Program-made: the position numbers and the translations under genes
The notes under the pieces: model-generated
What the model was told of the DNA's origin: nothing
Databases searched by the model: none
Seen by the model: only the letters and a program-made list of their open reading frames with translations
From: Bradyrhizobium diazoefficiens
GTDB lineage: Bacteria > Pseudomonadota > Alphaproteobacteria > Rhizobiales > Xanthobacteraceae
DNA: 64,000 bases
Assembly: GCF_016612535.1 (NCBI RefSeq)
Contig: NZ_JAENXS010000007.1
Span: forward strand, 74,261 to 138,260
Reading direction: 5' to 3'
Shown here: positions 14,483-23,746 of the stretch, piece by piece
Numbering within the stretch: the stretch's first letter is position 1
How the letters are laid out: every line of letters starts with the position of its first letter

Positions 14483-15460
14483 TCACTCACCCGGCGCGAT
14501 CGCATTGCTGGGCGTCTGCCGATCGGTGATCTGTTGGCCGAACAGGCTGCCAATCAGCTCAACCGCGGTGCGTGCAGTGCGGCCACGCTCATCGAGGAAC
14601 GGATTGAGCTCGACGATGTCGACGGATCCGACAACGCCGGAATCGTGCAGCAGCTCCATGATCAGATGCGCCTCGCGATAGGTCGCGCCGCCCGGCACCG
14701 TGGTGCCGACGCCCGGCGCGACGCAAGGATCGAGAAAATCGACGTCGAAGCTGACATGCAGGACGCCGTTGCTCGCCTTGACGCGCTTGATGACGCGGCG
14801 GATCAGCACGGCGACGCCGAACTCGTCGATCTGGCGCATGTCGACAACCCTGATCCGGCGTGCGCGCATCAGCTCCTTTTCGAGCCTGTCGATCGAACGC
14901 GCGCCGAACAGGTCGAGCTTGTCTGGATCAATCGAGGCGCGCGGATCGTCGCCCAGGAGACCATCGAGGCCCGCCTCGCCGCACAGGAACGCCGCCGACA
15001 TGCCGTGCATATTGGCTGTGATCGTCGTCTCCGGCGTGTTGTAGTCGGCATGGGCATCGAGCCAGAGCACGAACAGCTCCCGTCCGCGCTCCTGCCAATG
15101 CCGCGCCATCGCATTGACCGACCCCATCGACAGCGTGTGATCGCCGCCGAGGAAGATCGGCAGGGCACCCGTTTGCGCGATCTCATAGCCGCGACGGCTG
15201 AGCACGCGCGTCCAGCGCTGGATTTCGCGGTAGTGATTGGCCTTCTCCGGCGGCCCGTCGGCGAGGTCCCTGACCTCGGTCACGGATAGATCGCCGTAAT
15301 CGACCACGTCGAAATCCAGGCTTTCGAGCAGTGTTGCAAGCCCGGCGGTCCGCAGCGCCGCGGGCCCCATCAAGGTGCCGCGCTGCGAAGCGCCCATGTC
15401 GATCGGCGCGCCCAACAGCGCGATGCGCCGGGCTCGATCCGCGATGGTTCGATCGGTCAC
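14483..15460 (-). CDS. rocF: Arginase
   Basis: This 325 aa cytosolic enzyme hydrolyses arginine to ornithine and urea. The binuclear Mn site is complete: GGDHT with His108, DAHAD with Asp135, His137 and Asp139, and SFDVDFLDP with Asp239 and Asp241. The substrate loop ITANMHGM and the GGATYREAH stretch match arginase rather than agmatinase. It is about 15-25 residues longer than typical arginases. The gene stands alone between soxC and a small membrane protein gene; its urea would feed a urease encoded elsewhere. It fits the nitrogen-recycling theme further right. Confidence 0.93.
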   Translation of the reverse strand: MTDRTIADRARRIALLGAPIDMGASQRGTLMGPAALRTAGLATLLESLDFDVVDYGDLSVTEVRDLADGPPEKANHYREIQRWTRVLSRRGYEIAQTGALPIFLGGDHTLSMGSVNAMARHWQERGRELFVLWLDAHADYNTPETTITANMHGMSAAFLCGEAGLDGLLGDDPRASIDPDKLDLFGARSIDRLEKELMRARRIRVVDMRQIDEFGVAVLIRRVIKRVKASNGVLHVSFDVDFLDPCVAPGVGTTVPGGATYREAHLIMELLHDSGVVGSVDIVELNPFLDERGRTARTAVELIGSLFGQQITDRQTPSNAIAPGE

Positions 15461-15623
15461 GGCAATCTCCTGAGGTCAGCAAGGCTGTGCCAGCGTAACA
15501 GAGATTCGCATCCGTCGTTTCACGGGGATTCGTGGCCAAAGGGCCCGCGTGCCCCGGAACAAATTCCATCACGCCGCATTTTCTCTGCAAGGCCGGTACC
15601 CGCCGTTCAAAACGGCGCCTGTC

Positions 15624-15687
15624 GCGGATAGCCAAAGGTCATTCGACCCGCTGTTCCAAACGAGCGCACGCGCGGATAGCCAAAGGT
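15624..15687. repeat. Short direct repeat pair
   Basis: GCGGATAGCCAAAGGT occurs at 15624-15639 and again at 15672-15687, a 48-bp period, in the 266-bp gap between arginase and the next gene. A weaker third relative (gtggccaaagg) lies near 15534. This could be a paired regulator-binding site for the downstream gene or for arginase, or a decayed repeat. Confidence 0.5.
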
Positions 15688-15726
15688 GCCGGCCTCTGTT
15701 TCTTTGTCAAATCGGAGGTCGCGAGC

Positions 15727-15987
15727 TTGAGCACGGACATACCGCAGCCCAATCCTCAGCCCGGCATGGCCGAGCGCGCCATCGATGCAGCGACCGACGT
15801 GTCCCACACCATCGGCGAGGTCGCCGGAGGTCTGCGTGCCGCCGTCGATCGCCTCACCTACGCGATCAACGAAGCGCGAAAGCCGGGACGGCCGCTCTCG
15901 ACAGTCGCGGCGATTACGCGCGAGGCTCCCTTGGCCAGTCTGTTCGTCGCTTTTCTCTTTGGCGTGGCGGTTGCGCGCCGGCGCTAA
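15727..15987 (+). CDS. Small membrane-anchored protein
   Basis: This 86 aa protein starts at TTG, chosen because GGAGGT stands eight bases upstream and the frame has no ATG before the helical region. A helical stretch (RAIDAATDVSHTIGEVAGGL, then VDRLTYAINEARKPG) is followed by a C-terminal hydrophobic segment (APLASLFVAFLFGVAVA) and RRR. The layout resembles DUF883/ElaB-type proteins with a C-terminal membrane anchor, which bind ribosomes or modulate membranes; that likeness is architectural only. Confidence 0.6.
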   Translation: MSTDIPQPNPQPGMAERAIDAATDVSHTIGEVAGGLRAAVDRLTYAINEARKPGRPLSTVAAITREAPLASLFVAFLFGVAVARRR

Positions 15988-16004
15988 CACCAAAGCGAGC
16001 GCGT

Positions 16005-18749
16005 TCAGGCCGCGCTGACAGCTTCGAGTTCAGCCGCCAAAAATTGTTTCTCGAACGCGTCGGCAGGCATCGGGCGGCCGAAGAAATAGCCTTGCCCTTC
16101 CTCGCAGCCCATGCTGACCAGGAAGTCGGCGGTGGCGCGATTCTCGATCCCTTCAGCGACAACTGTCAGGCCAAGCTGCTTGCTGAGGCCGATGGTCGAG
16201 CCGACAATGGCAGCGTCGTCGGAATCCGCGAGCAGATCGAGCACGAACGAGCGGTCAATCTTGAGTCCGTCGAGCGGAAACTTCTTCAAATAGCTCAGGC
16301 TCGCATAGCCTGTTCCGAAATCGTCGAACAGGACGCGAACGCCGAGCTGCTGTATCCGCTTGAAGATGTCGAGCACCCGGCTCTCATCGTGCAGCAGGAT
16401 ATCCTCGGTGACTTCGATCTCGAGCAGCGACGGCGAAAGCCCGGTCTCGGCGAGCAGCACCGCCACCGAATGAGCGAGATCGCCGGAGTGGAGCTGTGAC
16501 GGCGACAGATTGATCGCGACCCGCACGCTGTTACCAGACTGTTCCCATGCGCGCGCCTGCCGGCAGGCGGTCTCCATCACCCAGCTCGCGATCCGCTCGG
16601 ACAGCGCCGAGGTGTTCACCACCGGCATGAACTCTCCAGGCGACACATAGCCGCGGACCGGGTGCCGCCAGCGAATCAGCGCTTCGGCGCCGACCAGGCT
16701 GCCTTCGACCAGGCGGACCTGGGGCTGATAGAACAGCTCGAATTCGCCGCGATCGGCCGCAAGCGCCAGTTCGATCTCCAGCGTCAACCGGTTCTCCAGC
16801 TCCTGCCGGATCGCGCTCTCGAAAATCACGTGGCTGCCACGCCGCGTCGCCTTGGCGCGGCTCAACGCAAGATGGCCGTTGCTCAGGAGATCGTCCGCGC
16901 TCTGTCCACCTTCCGGATAGATAGCGACGCCGATGCTGATCCTGACGCGGTGCTGGCGCGTGCCCGTCACCAGCGGCGCTTCGAACCCGCGCGCGATACG
17001 CTCTGCGAACGCGGCAATCGTCTCGCCTGCTTCAGCGCAGTCAGCTGCAATCGCGAACTCGTCGCCGCTGAGCCGGGCGACAACCGCCTTGCCATCGGTC
17101 TCGGTCCGCAGGCGCCCAGCGACCGCCCGCAGCACGAGGTCGCCGGCCGAATGTCCGAGCATGTCGTTGATTTGCTGAAAGCCATCGAGTCCCAGCACGA
17201 GCAGCGCGACCTCAGAGGACCGCCGCTCTGCAGCGGTGATCAGACTGACGAGACCCGCATGCAGCGTGTTGCGGTTAGCAAGACCGGTCAGCGCATCATG
17301 CTCGGCGAGATATCTGATGCGTTCGGCCTCGCGCTTTCGTACCGAAATATCGCGCAGGATTGCGCCATATTGGAAGCCGTCGGTGCCCTGCCAGCCCGAG
17401 AAGCTCGCCTCGACCGGAAATGTCTCGCCGTTCTTGCGCCGGCCCTCGAACTCGACGACGACGGCCCCGCCGGGGACCAGCAGCGCCTGGCGTGCAGCAT
17501 CGCGGATGGCGAAGGTCTTTGCGCCGGCTTCCACCGGAATCGCGCAAAGCGTTTCAAACGGGCGACCGATCATCTCGGTCGGCATGTAGCCAAAGATCGC
17601 GCTGGCGCCGGGATTCCAGACCGTGATCCGATGATCTTCGTCGGTACAGACCAGACCATCGCCGAGCGACATCGCGATGCGGTGAAAGCGGCTTTCAGCG
17701 ATACGCCCCAGGAGACTGCGGAAATCGATCTCGTCCAGCGCGACCGCCGTCAGATAGGCGACAATCGCAATATGGAATAGCGAGGTATCGATGACCACCG
17801 GCCAACGTTGCTGCACGAGGACCGCCGTCAGTTCGATGCCTGCTCCGGCTGCGACCAGGATCGCGACGCGGACGCCAGGTGCGACACGGCGCCATGAATA
17901 GACCATCAGCAGGCAGAGCACGCCGAGGCCGGCGATCATGCCGACATTGGACGTCCAGCGCAGCATCCGGTTCTGAAGGACCGATTCTGCCGCCAACGCC
18001 TGGAGGACGGGCCCTGCAACGATACGGCCATTCGGAACACTGAACCGATCGCCCAGTTCGAGCGCCGTAGCCCCGACGATGACCTTCTTGTCTCTCAGTT
18101 TGTCGAGCGCCGCAGTATTTCCCCGCAGCACGTCGACATAGGAGACGCTCGGGATGGACGCCGCCTGAATGCTGAAGTCGATCAGGAAGGGCGGCCGCCG
18201 ATTGGCGTTCTGCCCGGCCAGCACAACGGCCATCGACTGCACCTGCGCATCGCCGAGCTTCTCCCCGACGGGGTAGCGGCGGACCAGACCATCGGATTCG
18301 ACTGCGACATTGACGACGGCCGGCCACGACTGGTTGCTGAAGGGCTTCAGAGGACGATTGATATGAGCCGCGCCGCCATTCGGCGTCGGCTGCTTGAATG
18401 ACGGCAGGATGGTCGAGCCGCCGACCTCTCGAAGGGCCTTGAGGAAGGCCGCGTCGGAAGCCGGATCCGACGGCGTACTGAAATCGATGTCGAACGCCAC
18501 ATCCTGCGCGCCGGCGGCCTCGAGCCTGTGCAGGAGGTCAGCGTGCAGGCTACGCGGCCAGGGCCACACTCCGATCTGATCAATCGACGGGGCGTCGATA
18601 GCCACGACGACGACGTTGCCGGTGGCGGAACGCGATTGCCAGGCGAAGCGCAGATCGGTGAGTGCGTGGCGAAGCGCACCATCCCATCCCGTGGACAGCA
18701 CGACCGCCAGCGCGATCACGACAAGGATATGTGGCCGATAGCGTTTCAC
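16005..18749 (-). CDS. CHASE2-PAS-GGDEF-EAL cyclic-di-GMP signalling protein
   Basis: This protein of about 914 aa has an N-terminal helix, a periplasmic CHASE2 domain (about 30-265, with VVVVAIDAPSIDQIGVWPWP), three membrane helices to about 345, a PAS domain (about 355-460), then GGDEF and EAL domains. The cyclase motif reads SGDEF, a common variant that may or may not be active. The phosphodiesterase part keeps GAEALIRW, DDFGTGYASL and LKIDRSF, so hydrolysis is likely. I take the GTG at 18749, behind GGGGGAG, rather than the GTG five codons earlier. It follows a FecR gene by 63 bp and probably shares its transcript. CHASE2 is a sensor domain of unknown ligand. Confidence 0.92.
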   Translation of the reverse strand: MKRYRPHILVVIALAVVLSTGWDGALRHALTDLRFAWQSRSATGNVVVVAIDAPSIDQIGVWPWPRSLHADLLHRLEAAGAQDVAFDIDFSTPSDPASDAAFLKALREVGGSTILPSFKQPTPNGGAAHINRPLKPFSNQSWPAVVNVAVESDGLVRRYPVGEKLGDAQVQSMAVVLAGQNANRRPPFLIDFSIQAASIPSVSYVDVLRGNTAALDKLRDKKVIVGATALELGDRFSVPNGRIVAGPVLQALAAESVLQNRMLRWTSNVGMIAGLGVLCLLMVYSWRRVAPGVRVAILVAAGAGIELTAVLVQQRWPVVIDTSLFHIAIVAYLTAVALDEIDFRSLLGRIAESRFHRIAMSLGDGLVCTDEDHRITVWNPGASAIFGYMPTEMIGRPFETLCAIPVEAGAKTFAIRDAARQALLVPGGAVVVEFEGRRKNGETFPVEASFSGWQGTDGFQYGAILRDISVRKREAERIRYLAEHDALTGLANRNTLHAGLVSLITAAERRSSEVALLVLGLDGFQQINDMLGHSAGDLVLRAVAGRLRTETDGKAVVARLSGDEFAIAADCAEAGETIAAFAERIARGFEAPLVTGTRQHRVRISIGVAIYPEGGQSADDLLSNGHLALSRAKATRRGSHVIFESAIRQELENRLTLEIELALAADRGEFELFYQPQVRLVEGSLVGAEALIRWRHPVRGYVSPGEFMPVVNTSALSERIASWVMETACRQARAWEQSGNSVRVAINLSPSQLHSGDLAHSVAVLLAETGLSPSLLEIEVTEDILLHDESRVLDIFKRIQQLGVRVLFDDFGTGYASLSYLKKFPLDGLKIDRSFVLDLLADSDDAAIVGSTIGLSKQLGLTVVAEGIENRATADFLVSMGCEEGQGYFFGRPMPADAFEKQFLAAELEAVSAA

Positions 18750-18760
18750 CTTGCTCCCCC

Positions 18761-18787
18761 GCACCGGGGGCGCTTGCCCCCCGGTGC
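18761..18787. promoter_or_regulatory. 10-bp hairpin just upstream of the CHASE2-gene ribosome site
   Basis: GCACCGGGGG at 18761-18770 pairs perfectly with 18778-18787 around a 7-nt loop. On the minus-strand transcript it sits between the FecR stop and the GGGGGAG site (18754-18760), directly touching it. There is no T run, so it is unlikely to be a full terminator. It may protect the RNA end or modulate translation of the cyclic-di-GMP gene. Confidence 0.5.
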
Positions 18788-18812
18788 TCCCCCATATAAC
18801 GACGGCACGGTT

Positions 18813-20015
18813 CTAATGATGCTTGGACCAACCGTAATGATTGCCGTTGTTGCCGCTATTGCCGCCATTACCGTTGCCGGTGGCGCCGCTGTTGTCATTT
18901 CCGTTATTGCCGCTATTACCGTTATTGCCGTTGTTACCTTTATTCCCGCCAGAATTATCGCTGGCCGACCCAGCCGTGGTCGCGGCGGTGCTCGTTACAC
19001 TTGATGACGTCGATGAGGCGCTGGCCGCAGATCCACTGCCGCTCACCGTGACTGCTGTTACGGCGGAGCTGTTGGTGGCAGTAGTCGTCGTGCTCTTGCT
19101 ATCGCTCCACACTGTTTTGTCGGTGCTGGCGTTCGCATTACGCACGCGCCCCGGTGCGACGGCATCGTGGGCAAGCCCGTGCGTGACTTTGTGGAAGTTC
19201 AGCTTGACCTCGCCGAGCGAGGTCGAGAGGTGCACCATTCCGGCCTTGGGCGCATGAACTCCGCTTGCCTGGTGCGATTGCGTCGACGCCCCGGCCGTCT
19301 TGCTCCCCTTGTCGATCGGACCAAGCGCGTGGATCGCATGGCCGCTCGCCGTATTGCGCGGCGCCGACAATCCCGCCTTTGGCACCGGGACGCGCTCGAT
19401 CGTCGAGGCGCGCGGCTTGCCTTGCTCGATCGGATTGAGCGTACCGGAGCCGCTCAGGCTGAGACCGGGCTTGCCGTGCTCGAACGCGGTAGCCACCTGT
19501 CCCGGCATCACTTGGGCAATCTGGCCCGTCCTGAAATCGGAAACTTCAACCTGGCCGCGGAGCACGCCAACCTTGGTGCTGCCTGCGTCAACCGTGACGC
19601 TGAAATGCGTTCCCTTGACCACGGCGGCGAGATACGGCGTTTCGACCTCGAAATGCTTGACGTTGCGCTTCTCGACCTCGAGCAGGATCGAACCTGCCTG
19701 CTGGATGATGGTCGTCGACAGTCCCTCCATCTTCTCGGTTGGCACGCCGACCACCGAGTTGGGCGAGATCAAAATCGTCTCCTCGCCACGAACGAGCAGC
19801 ACGCGCCCGTTGCGTCCGGTGCGAATGGTGTCGCCCGGCTTCAGCGTCTCTTCCTGATTCAACGACACCTGCTGGGCACCGCTGGTTGCGAGCCACACCT
19901 CGCCCGATGACTTGCTGACCGACCAGACGCCGTCATCCGCAGCAGACGCACCGGAGGCCGTTCCCAGGATCAGCGCTGCCATCAAGGCGCACCGCATTCC
20001 AATTCGGACAAGCAT
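18813..20015 (-). CDS. FecR-domain exported protein with Asn/Gly-rich tail
   Basis: This 400 aa protein has a signal peptide ending ASAADDG. A FecR domain follows at about 30-170: VWLATSGAQQVSLNQEETL, then LKPGDTIRTGRNGRVLLVRG, ISPNSVVGV and KGTHFSVTVDAGSTKV. The middle is Pro/Ser/Thr-rich. The last 60 residues are Ser/Thr followed by repeated N-G, N-N-G and N-S-G-N units, ending HYGWSKHH. FecR domains in this context are periplasmic and often sit next to CHASE2 proteins, as here, rather than controlling iron uptake. It heads the operon with the cyclic-di-GMP gene and is divergent from a TpsB gene. Confidence 0.85.
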   Translation of the reverse strand: MLVRIGMRCALMAALILGTASGASAADDGVWSVSKSSGEVWLATSGAQQVSLNQEETLKPGDTIRTGRNGRVLLVRGEETILISPNSVVGVPTEKMEGLSTTIIQQAGSILLEVEKRNVKHFEVETPYLAAVVKGTHFSVTVDAGSTKVGVLRGQVEVSDFRTGQIAQVMPGQVATAFEHGKPGLSLSGSGTLNPIEQGKPRASTIERVPVPKAGLSAPRNTASGHAIHALGPIDKGSKTAGASTQSHQASGVHAPKAGMVHLSTSLGEVKLNFHKVTHGLAHDAVAPGRVRNANASTDKTVWSDSKSTTTTATNSSAVTAVTVSGSGSAASASSTSSSVTSTAATTAGSASDNSGGNKGNNGNNGNSGNNGNDNSGATGNGNGGNSGNNGNHYGWSKHH

Positions 20016-20144
20016 GACGACCCTCAGCGTGAGTTACTGCGAGCCTGATGCGTATCCGAAATCATTCAAAATTGACTTAGCGGAGACCCGGGAGTCCGGC
20101 GGCCGCATTAACCAATCGTTGACCATAAAAAACTATGAAAAATC

Positions 20145-21941
20145 ATGCGGCTACTGAATCCTTACCGGTATCTGGAGATTTCTCCGTCAAACTACGGAGA
20201 AAGGCCCCCGCCTCGCCCCGCCGGATGGTATCTCGCTGCCGCGCTCGTGCTGCTGGGACCAACGTTTGCGGGAATTCCGTCTGCGCTCGCGCAACAGGCG
20301 AACCAGCCGGGGTTCGATCCTCGTCAGACGGAGAAATATTTTGAAAACCAAACCGAGCAGGAATCTCTGAAGCGGCCTCCGGTGAAGCTACCCTCGGTCG
20401 GTCAGCCAAATACCGGCGGAGATACCAGGCCGCAATTCGTGCTGCGCGGCATCAACGTCAGCGGTGCCCACGCCATCCCGCACGATCGCATCGCCGCGGT
20501 CTCCCAGACCTATCTCGGCAAGCAAGTCTCGCAGGCCGATCTCGCTGCGATTGCCGGCGCAATCAGTGATCTGTACCGCGCTCAGGGCTTCCATCTGAGC
20601 CGGGCGATCGTGCCGCCGCAGGACATCGCCGATGGCCGTGTCCGCATCCAGGTGATCGAAGGCGCGATCGTAGAGGCTGAGCTGAAAGGCGACGTCGCCG
20701 AGCAGTTCGGCGTGAGACCGATGCTCGGGCCGATCCTGGCCGAGCAGCCGTCGCGCCTGGCGACGCTCGAACGCCAGCTCTACCTCATCAACGGCCGGCC
20801 GGGTGTTCGGATCACCGATACCGCGCTGGAGGAGATCGGCGGCACGACCGGTCGCTTCCGCCTCATCGTCTATATGAAGACCTGGCACGTCTTCACCTCG
20901 TTCGGTATGGACAATCTCGGCTCGTCGTCGGTCGGCCCGTGGCAGACCTATGCGACCGGCGCCTTCAACTCCTATCTCACGCCCGGCGACACGCTCGCTG
21001 TCAACCTGTCGACCATCGCCAACGACCCGCGCGAGCTCGGCTTCGCGCGGCTGTCCTATGACGCGCCGGTTGGCGTCGACGGCGTGCGCCTTGGCGGATC
21101 CGTCCTCTACAGCGCGGTCCGGCCGGGCGATGCCCGCCGCCTCGACAGCGACATCACCACGACCGAGGCGTTCGAGCTGCGCGCCGGCATCGTCCCGCTC
21201 CAATCGCAATCATCCACGCTGGCTCTGACTGCGGCCACGACCTTCAGCAACGTGTCCGAGCATGATCTCTACGGCCCCTGGTACAACGACCACATCAGGA
21301 CCGCGAGCCTCACCGCCGACTACCGCCTTCAGGATCCCTTCGGCGGCACCAACTACGCAACACTGACTTATCGCCAGGGCCTCGACGTGTTCGGCGCCTC
21401 GCATTTCGACGACGATCTGTTGTCGCGTGATGGCGCGTCCTCGAATTTCTCGGTGTTGAATTTCTGGTTCACGCGCTACCAGAGCCTCAACGATGCGTGG
21501 TCGCTCAAGCTGTCCGCGGCGAGCCAGACCGCGTCACGGCCCCTGTTCACCTCGCAGCAATTCTACCTCGGCGGCGCAACCTTCGGCCGCGGCTATGGTG
21601 CGGCCGAGATCAGCGGGGACAATGGTCTGGCCGGCTCGCTCGAGCTGCGCTTCGACCAGAAGCTCAATTTCCGTTACTGGAGCGGCTACCAGCTCTACGC
21701 CTTCAGCGACGCCGGCGCAGTCTGGAACGACGGGTATCGGCTGAGCGACGGTTTGGCGCTGACGTCGGCCGGCGTAGGGGTACGGTTCTTCCTGTGGGAC
21801 GATCTCCAGGCCGCTTTCGGCGTCGCTGTGCCGCTGAGCTACCGGGCGCCGGACAACGAGCGCCGCAGCCCGCGCTTCCTGTTCACCCTCTCAAGCGCCT
21901 TCCGGCTCTGTCCGGAACGCGGCAGGGCGAACTGCCTCTAG
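20145..21941 (+). CDS. ShlB/FhaC-type outer-membrane transporter (TpsB)
   Basis: This 598 aa protein starts with an extended signal region ending ALAQQ. A POTRA domain follows (FVLRGINVSGAHAIPHDRI, about 99-117), then the second domain with GFHLSRAIVPPQDIADG, and a C-terminal 16-strand barrel ending in GRANCL. The family signature regions VRITDT and GRGYG are present. TpsB proteins export or activate large TpsA adhesins and haemolysins. No TpsA exists in the window, so its cargo is unknown. It is divergent from the FecR gene by about 130 bp, which suggests the FecR-CHASE2 pair may be functionally linked to it. Confidence 0.88.
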   Translation: MRLLNPYRYLEISPSNYGERPPPRPAGWYLAAALVLLGPTFAGIPSALAQQANQPGFDPRQTEKYFENQTEQESLKRPPVKLPSVGQPNTGGDTRPQFVLRGINVSGAHAIPHDRIAAVSQTYLGKQVSQADLAAIAGAISDLYRAQGFHLSRAIVPPQDIADGRVRIQVIEGAIVEAELKGDVAEQFGVRPMLGPILAEQPSRLATLERQLYLINGRPGVRITDTALEEIGGTTGRFRLIVYMKTWHVFTSFGMDNLGSSSVGPWQTYATGAFNSYLTPGDTLAVNLSTIANDPRELGFARLSYDAPVGVDGVRLGGSVLYSAVRPGDARRLDSDITTTEAFELRAGIVPLQSQSSTLALTAATTFSNVSEHDLYGPWYNDHIRTASLTADYRLQDPFGGTNYATLTYRQGLDVFGASHFDDDLLSRDGASSNFSVLNFWFTRYQSLNDAWSLKLSAASQTASRPLFTSQQFYLGGATFGRGYGAAEISGDNGLAGSLELRFDQKLNFRYWSGYQLYAFSDAGAVWNDGYRLSDGLALTSAGVGVRFFLWDDLQAAFGVAVPLSYRAPDNERRSPRFLFTLSSAFRLCPERGRANCL

Positions 21942-22092
21942 CGGTTCCAGCATGACGCTGAAGCCCGTCGTGGCCCCTTTTTGCGACCTTCCTCGCAGAC
22001 TTGCCTAAATTTAATCCCAGAACGTGCTCACGATCGCTCGATCTGGGCGTTTTCGATCGCCATGTTCAGTCAAAAGTGATTGAGACGGAACC

Positions 22093-22923
22093 ATGAAAAG
22101 GGTGTTTGCAATTCTGGCTTTTCTCTGCGTCCTCAGCGCGGGCCAGTACATCGTCGTCAGCAAATTCGCGATCCGTCACGAGATGCTGTCCTTGTTCGAC
22201 ACCGCGCGTCAGCGGCCGATCTCGGTCGACATCGCGGTGCGGCGCGACTACGAGACCAAGGCCAATCTCGGCCTCTGGAAGCTTCCGGTCGCCATCATCA
22301 GCAATGGCAATACGGTCAAGGCCACCGAGTATTCCTTCCTCGCCAATGTGCTTGCGGCGCGCGGTTATCTCGTCGCCAGCATCCAGCAGGATCTGCCCAG
22401 CGATCCGCCCCTGATGACCCATGTCGGCCAGCAATATGTCGGCCGCCGCGGGGTCTATATGCGTTGCGAGGCCAACATCCTCTTCGTGCTGAACACGTTG
22501 AAGGGGCGGCAGGAGAATGCCGACTACGATCACATCACGCTGGTCGGTCATTCCAACGGCGGCGACGTCTCCATGTATGTCGCCAAGCAGCATCCCGAGC
22601 TCGTGTCGAAGGTGATCACGCTCGACAATCTCAGGGTACCCTTCGTCCTCAACGACCGCATGAAGATCCTGTCGTTCCGCTCGAAGGATCCGCATTTCGT
22701 GACCGACCCTGGCGTGCTGCCGACGCCGGAAGAGGCCAAGGCGCGCGGTATCGACATCATCCATACCGGTGCGCAGCACACCGAGTTGAGCGATCGCGGA
22801 CCCGACTCGGTCAAGGAGAAGATCCAGGCGACCCTTGACCGCTTCCTGCGCGACAGCGCCAGCAGCGCACTCACGGCGGCCGATACGACCAATCCGATGA
22901 TCATGAACCCCGGCGACTACTAG
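22093..22923 (+). CDS. Alpha/beta hydrolase, exported
   Basis: This 276 aa protein begins with a hydrophobic N-terminal segment (MKRVFAILAFLCVLSAGQYI), a signal or anchor. The hydrolase core has LPVAIISNGN, YLVASIQQD and the nucleophile elbow GHSNGG with Ser154. A candidate acid (LDN, about 196-198) and His (AQHTEL, about 252) complete a triad. The substrate is unknown; it belongs to no lipase or esterase family I can name. It follows the TpsB gene by 150 bp in the same direction and could be co-transcribed. Confidence 0.8.
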   Translation: MKRVFAILAFLCVLSAGQYIVVSKFAIRHEMLSLFDTARQRPISVDIAVRRDYETKANLGLWKLPVAIISNGNTVKATEYSFLANVLAARGYLVASIQQDLPSDPPLMTHVGQQYVGRRGVYMRCEANILFVLNTLKGRQENADYDHITLVGHSNGGDVSMYVAKQHPELVSKVITLDNLRVPFVLNDRMKILSFRSKDPHFVTDPGVLPTPEEAKARGIDIIHTGAQHTELSDRGPDSVKEKIQATLDRFLRDSASSALTAADTTNPMIMNPGDY

Positions 22924-23228
22924 CCCGGACGCCTTGCGGCAGATCAACGCGTCTCCATGCCGGCCACGATAAAACGGCCGTACAGCATCGGAGAGCCACG
23001 TGTTCCACGTTACCGATAGCCTTGATTTGAAAAGGCTTGATACCGAGAGCCTTGATACGGAGCGCCGTGGCCTGCCCCGGGCGAGGATGCCCGTGCTGCT
23101 GCGCCATTTCTATCGTTGGGCCCGTAAGCTGCTGCGGTCGATCATCGCCCGCATCGACCTCTCGCAATTTCCGGGATCGTGCTGCGGCTGAGCATACTGT
23201 CCGCAAGCGAATTCATGCAGGTCATCCG
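22924..23228. other. Gene-poor interval with a triplicated AGCCTTGAT-like motif
   Basis: About 305 bp with no gene that I can support well. An ORF of 63 codons starts at GTG 23000 and is Arg-rich with one helix, but it begins within a triplicated AGCCTTGAT/GGCTTGAT motif (23018-23060) and lacks family features. The motif may be a regulatory or decayed repeat. Confidence 0.4.
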
Positions 23229-23553
23229 ATGCGCGCAATTGTGGGACGAATTTGGCTTCTGCTCGCGACAGTCTCGGGCCTCAATGCATCAGCTGCTTTC
23301 GCGGCTGACGCCGATCACGGCGCCGATCTCGCCCGGCGCTGGTGCGCGAGCTGCCATGTCGTGACGAGCGCTCAGACTCAGGCCAGCGCCGACGTCCCCT
23401 CCTTCGCATCCGTCGGTCGCGCGCAGGCCTGATTTCAGCGCGCCGAGACTCGCCTTCTTCCTCCTCGATCCGCATCCGAAGATGCCAAACTTTCCCTTGA
23501 GCCGGATCGAAGCCGCCGACTTGGCCGCTTACATCGGATCGCTACGCCAATAG
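23229..23553 (+). pseudogene. Frameshifted c-type cytochrome
   Basis: The first frame encodes a signal peptide (IWLLLATVSGLNASAAFA) and CASCH in LARRWCASCHVVTSAQTQA, then stops at VGRAQA. The shifted frame continues RPDFSAPRLAFFLLDPHPKM, PNFPLSRIEAADLAAYIGSL and a stop, with the Met heme ligand in KMPN. Joined, it would be a normal cytochrome of about 105 aa. One shift at about 23429 breaks it. Either the gene is dead or the sequence has an indel. Confidence 0.8.
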
Positions 23554-23746
23554 CGGACTGCTCGGTTGCGCCAAGCGCTGAAAATGCAAATCCCTGCCGG
23601 ATGAACCGACAGGGATCAGCAGAAAGGATGATGGACGGCGGATGATTTTCATCCGGTGGCCCATCATGGACCTGCATCGAAATTGAAATGCGCATCTCGA
23701 CGCTGCGCAAGATCAATTTGTAAGCAGACGACGGGGCCTTGTATGA

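Noticed and set aside
23000..23191. 63-codon ORF between hydrolase and cytochrome
   Set aside because: It starts inside a triplicated short motif, has no domain, and its composition looks like GC-rich noise. It is kept only as a note in the interval.
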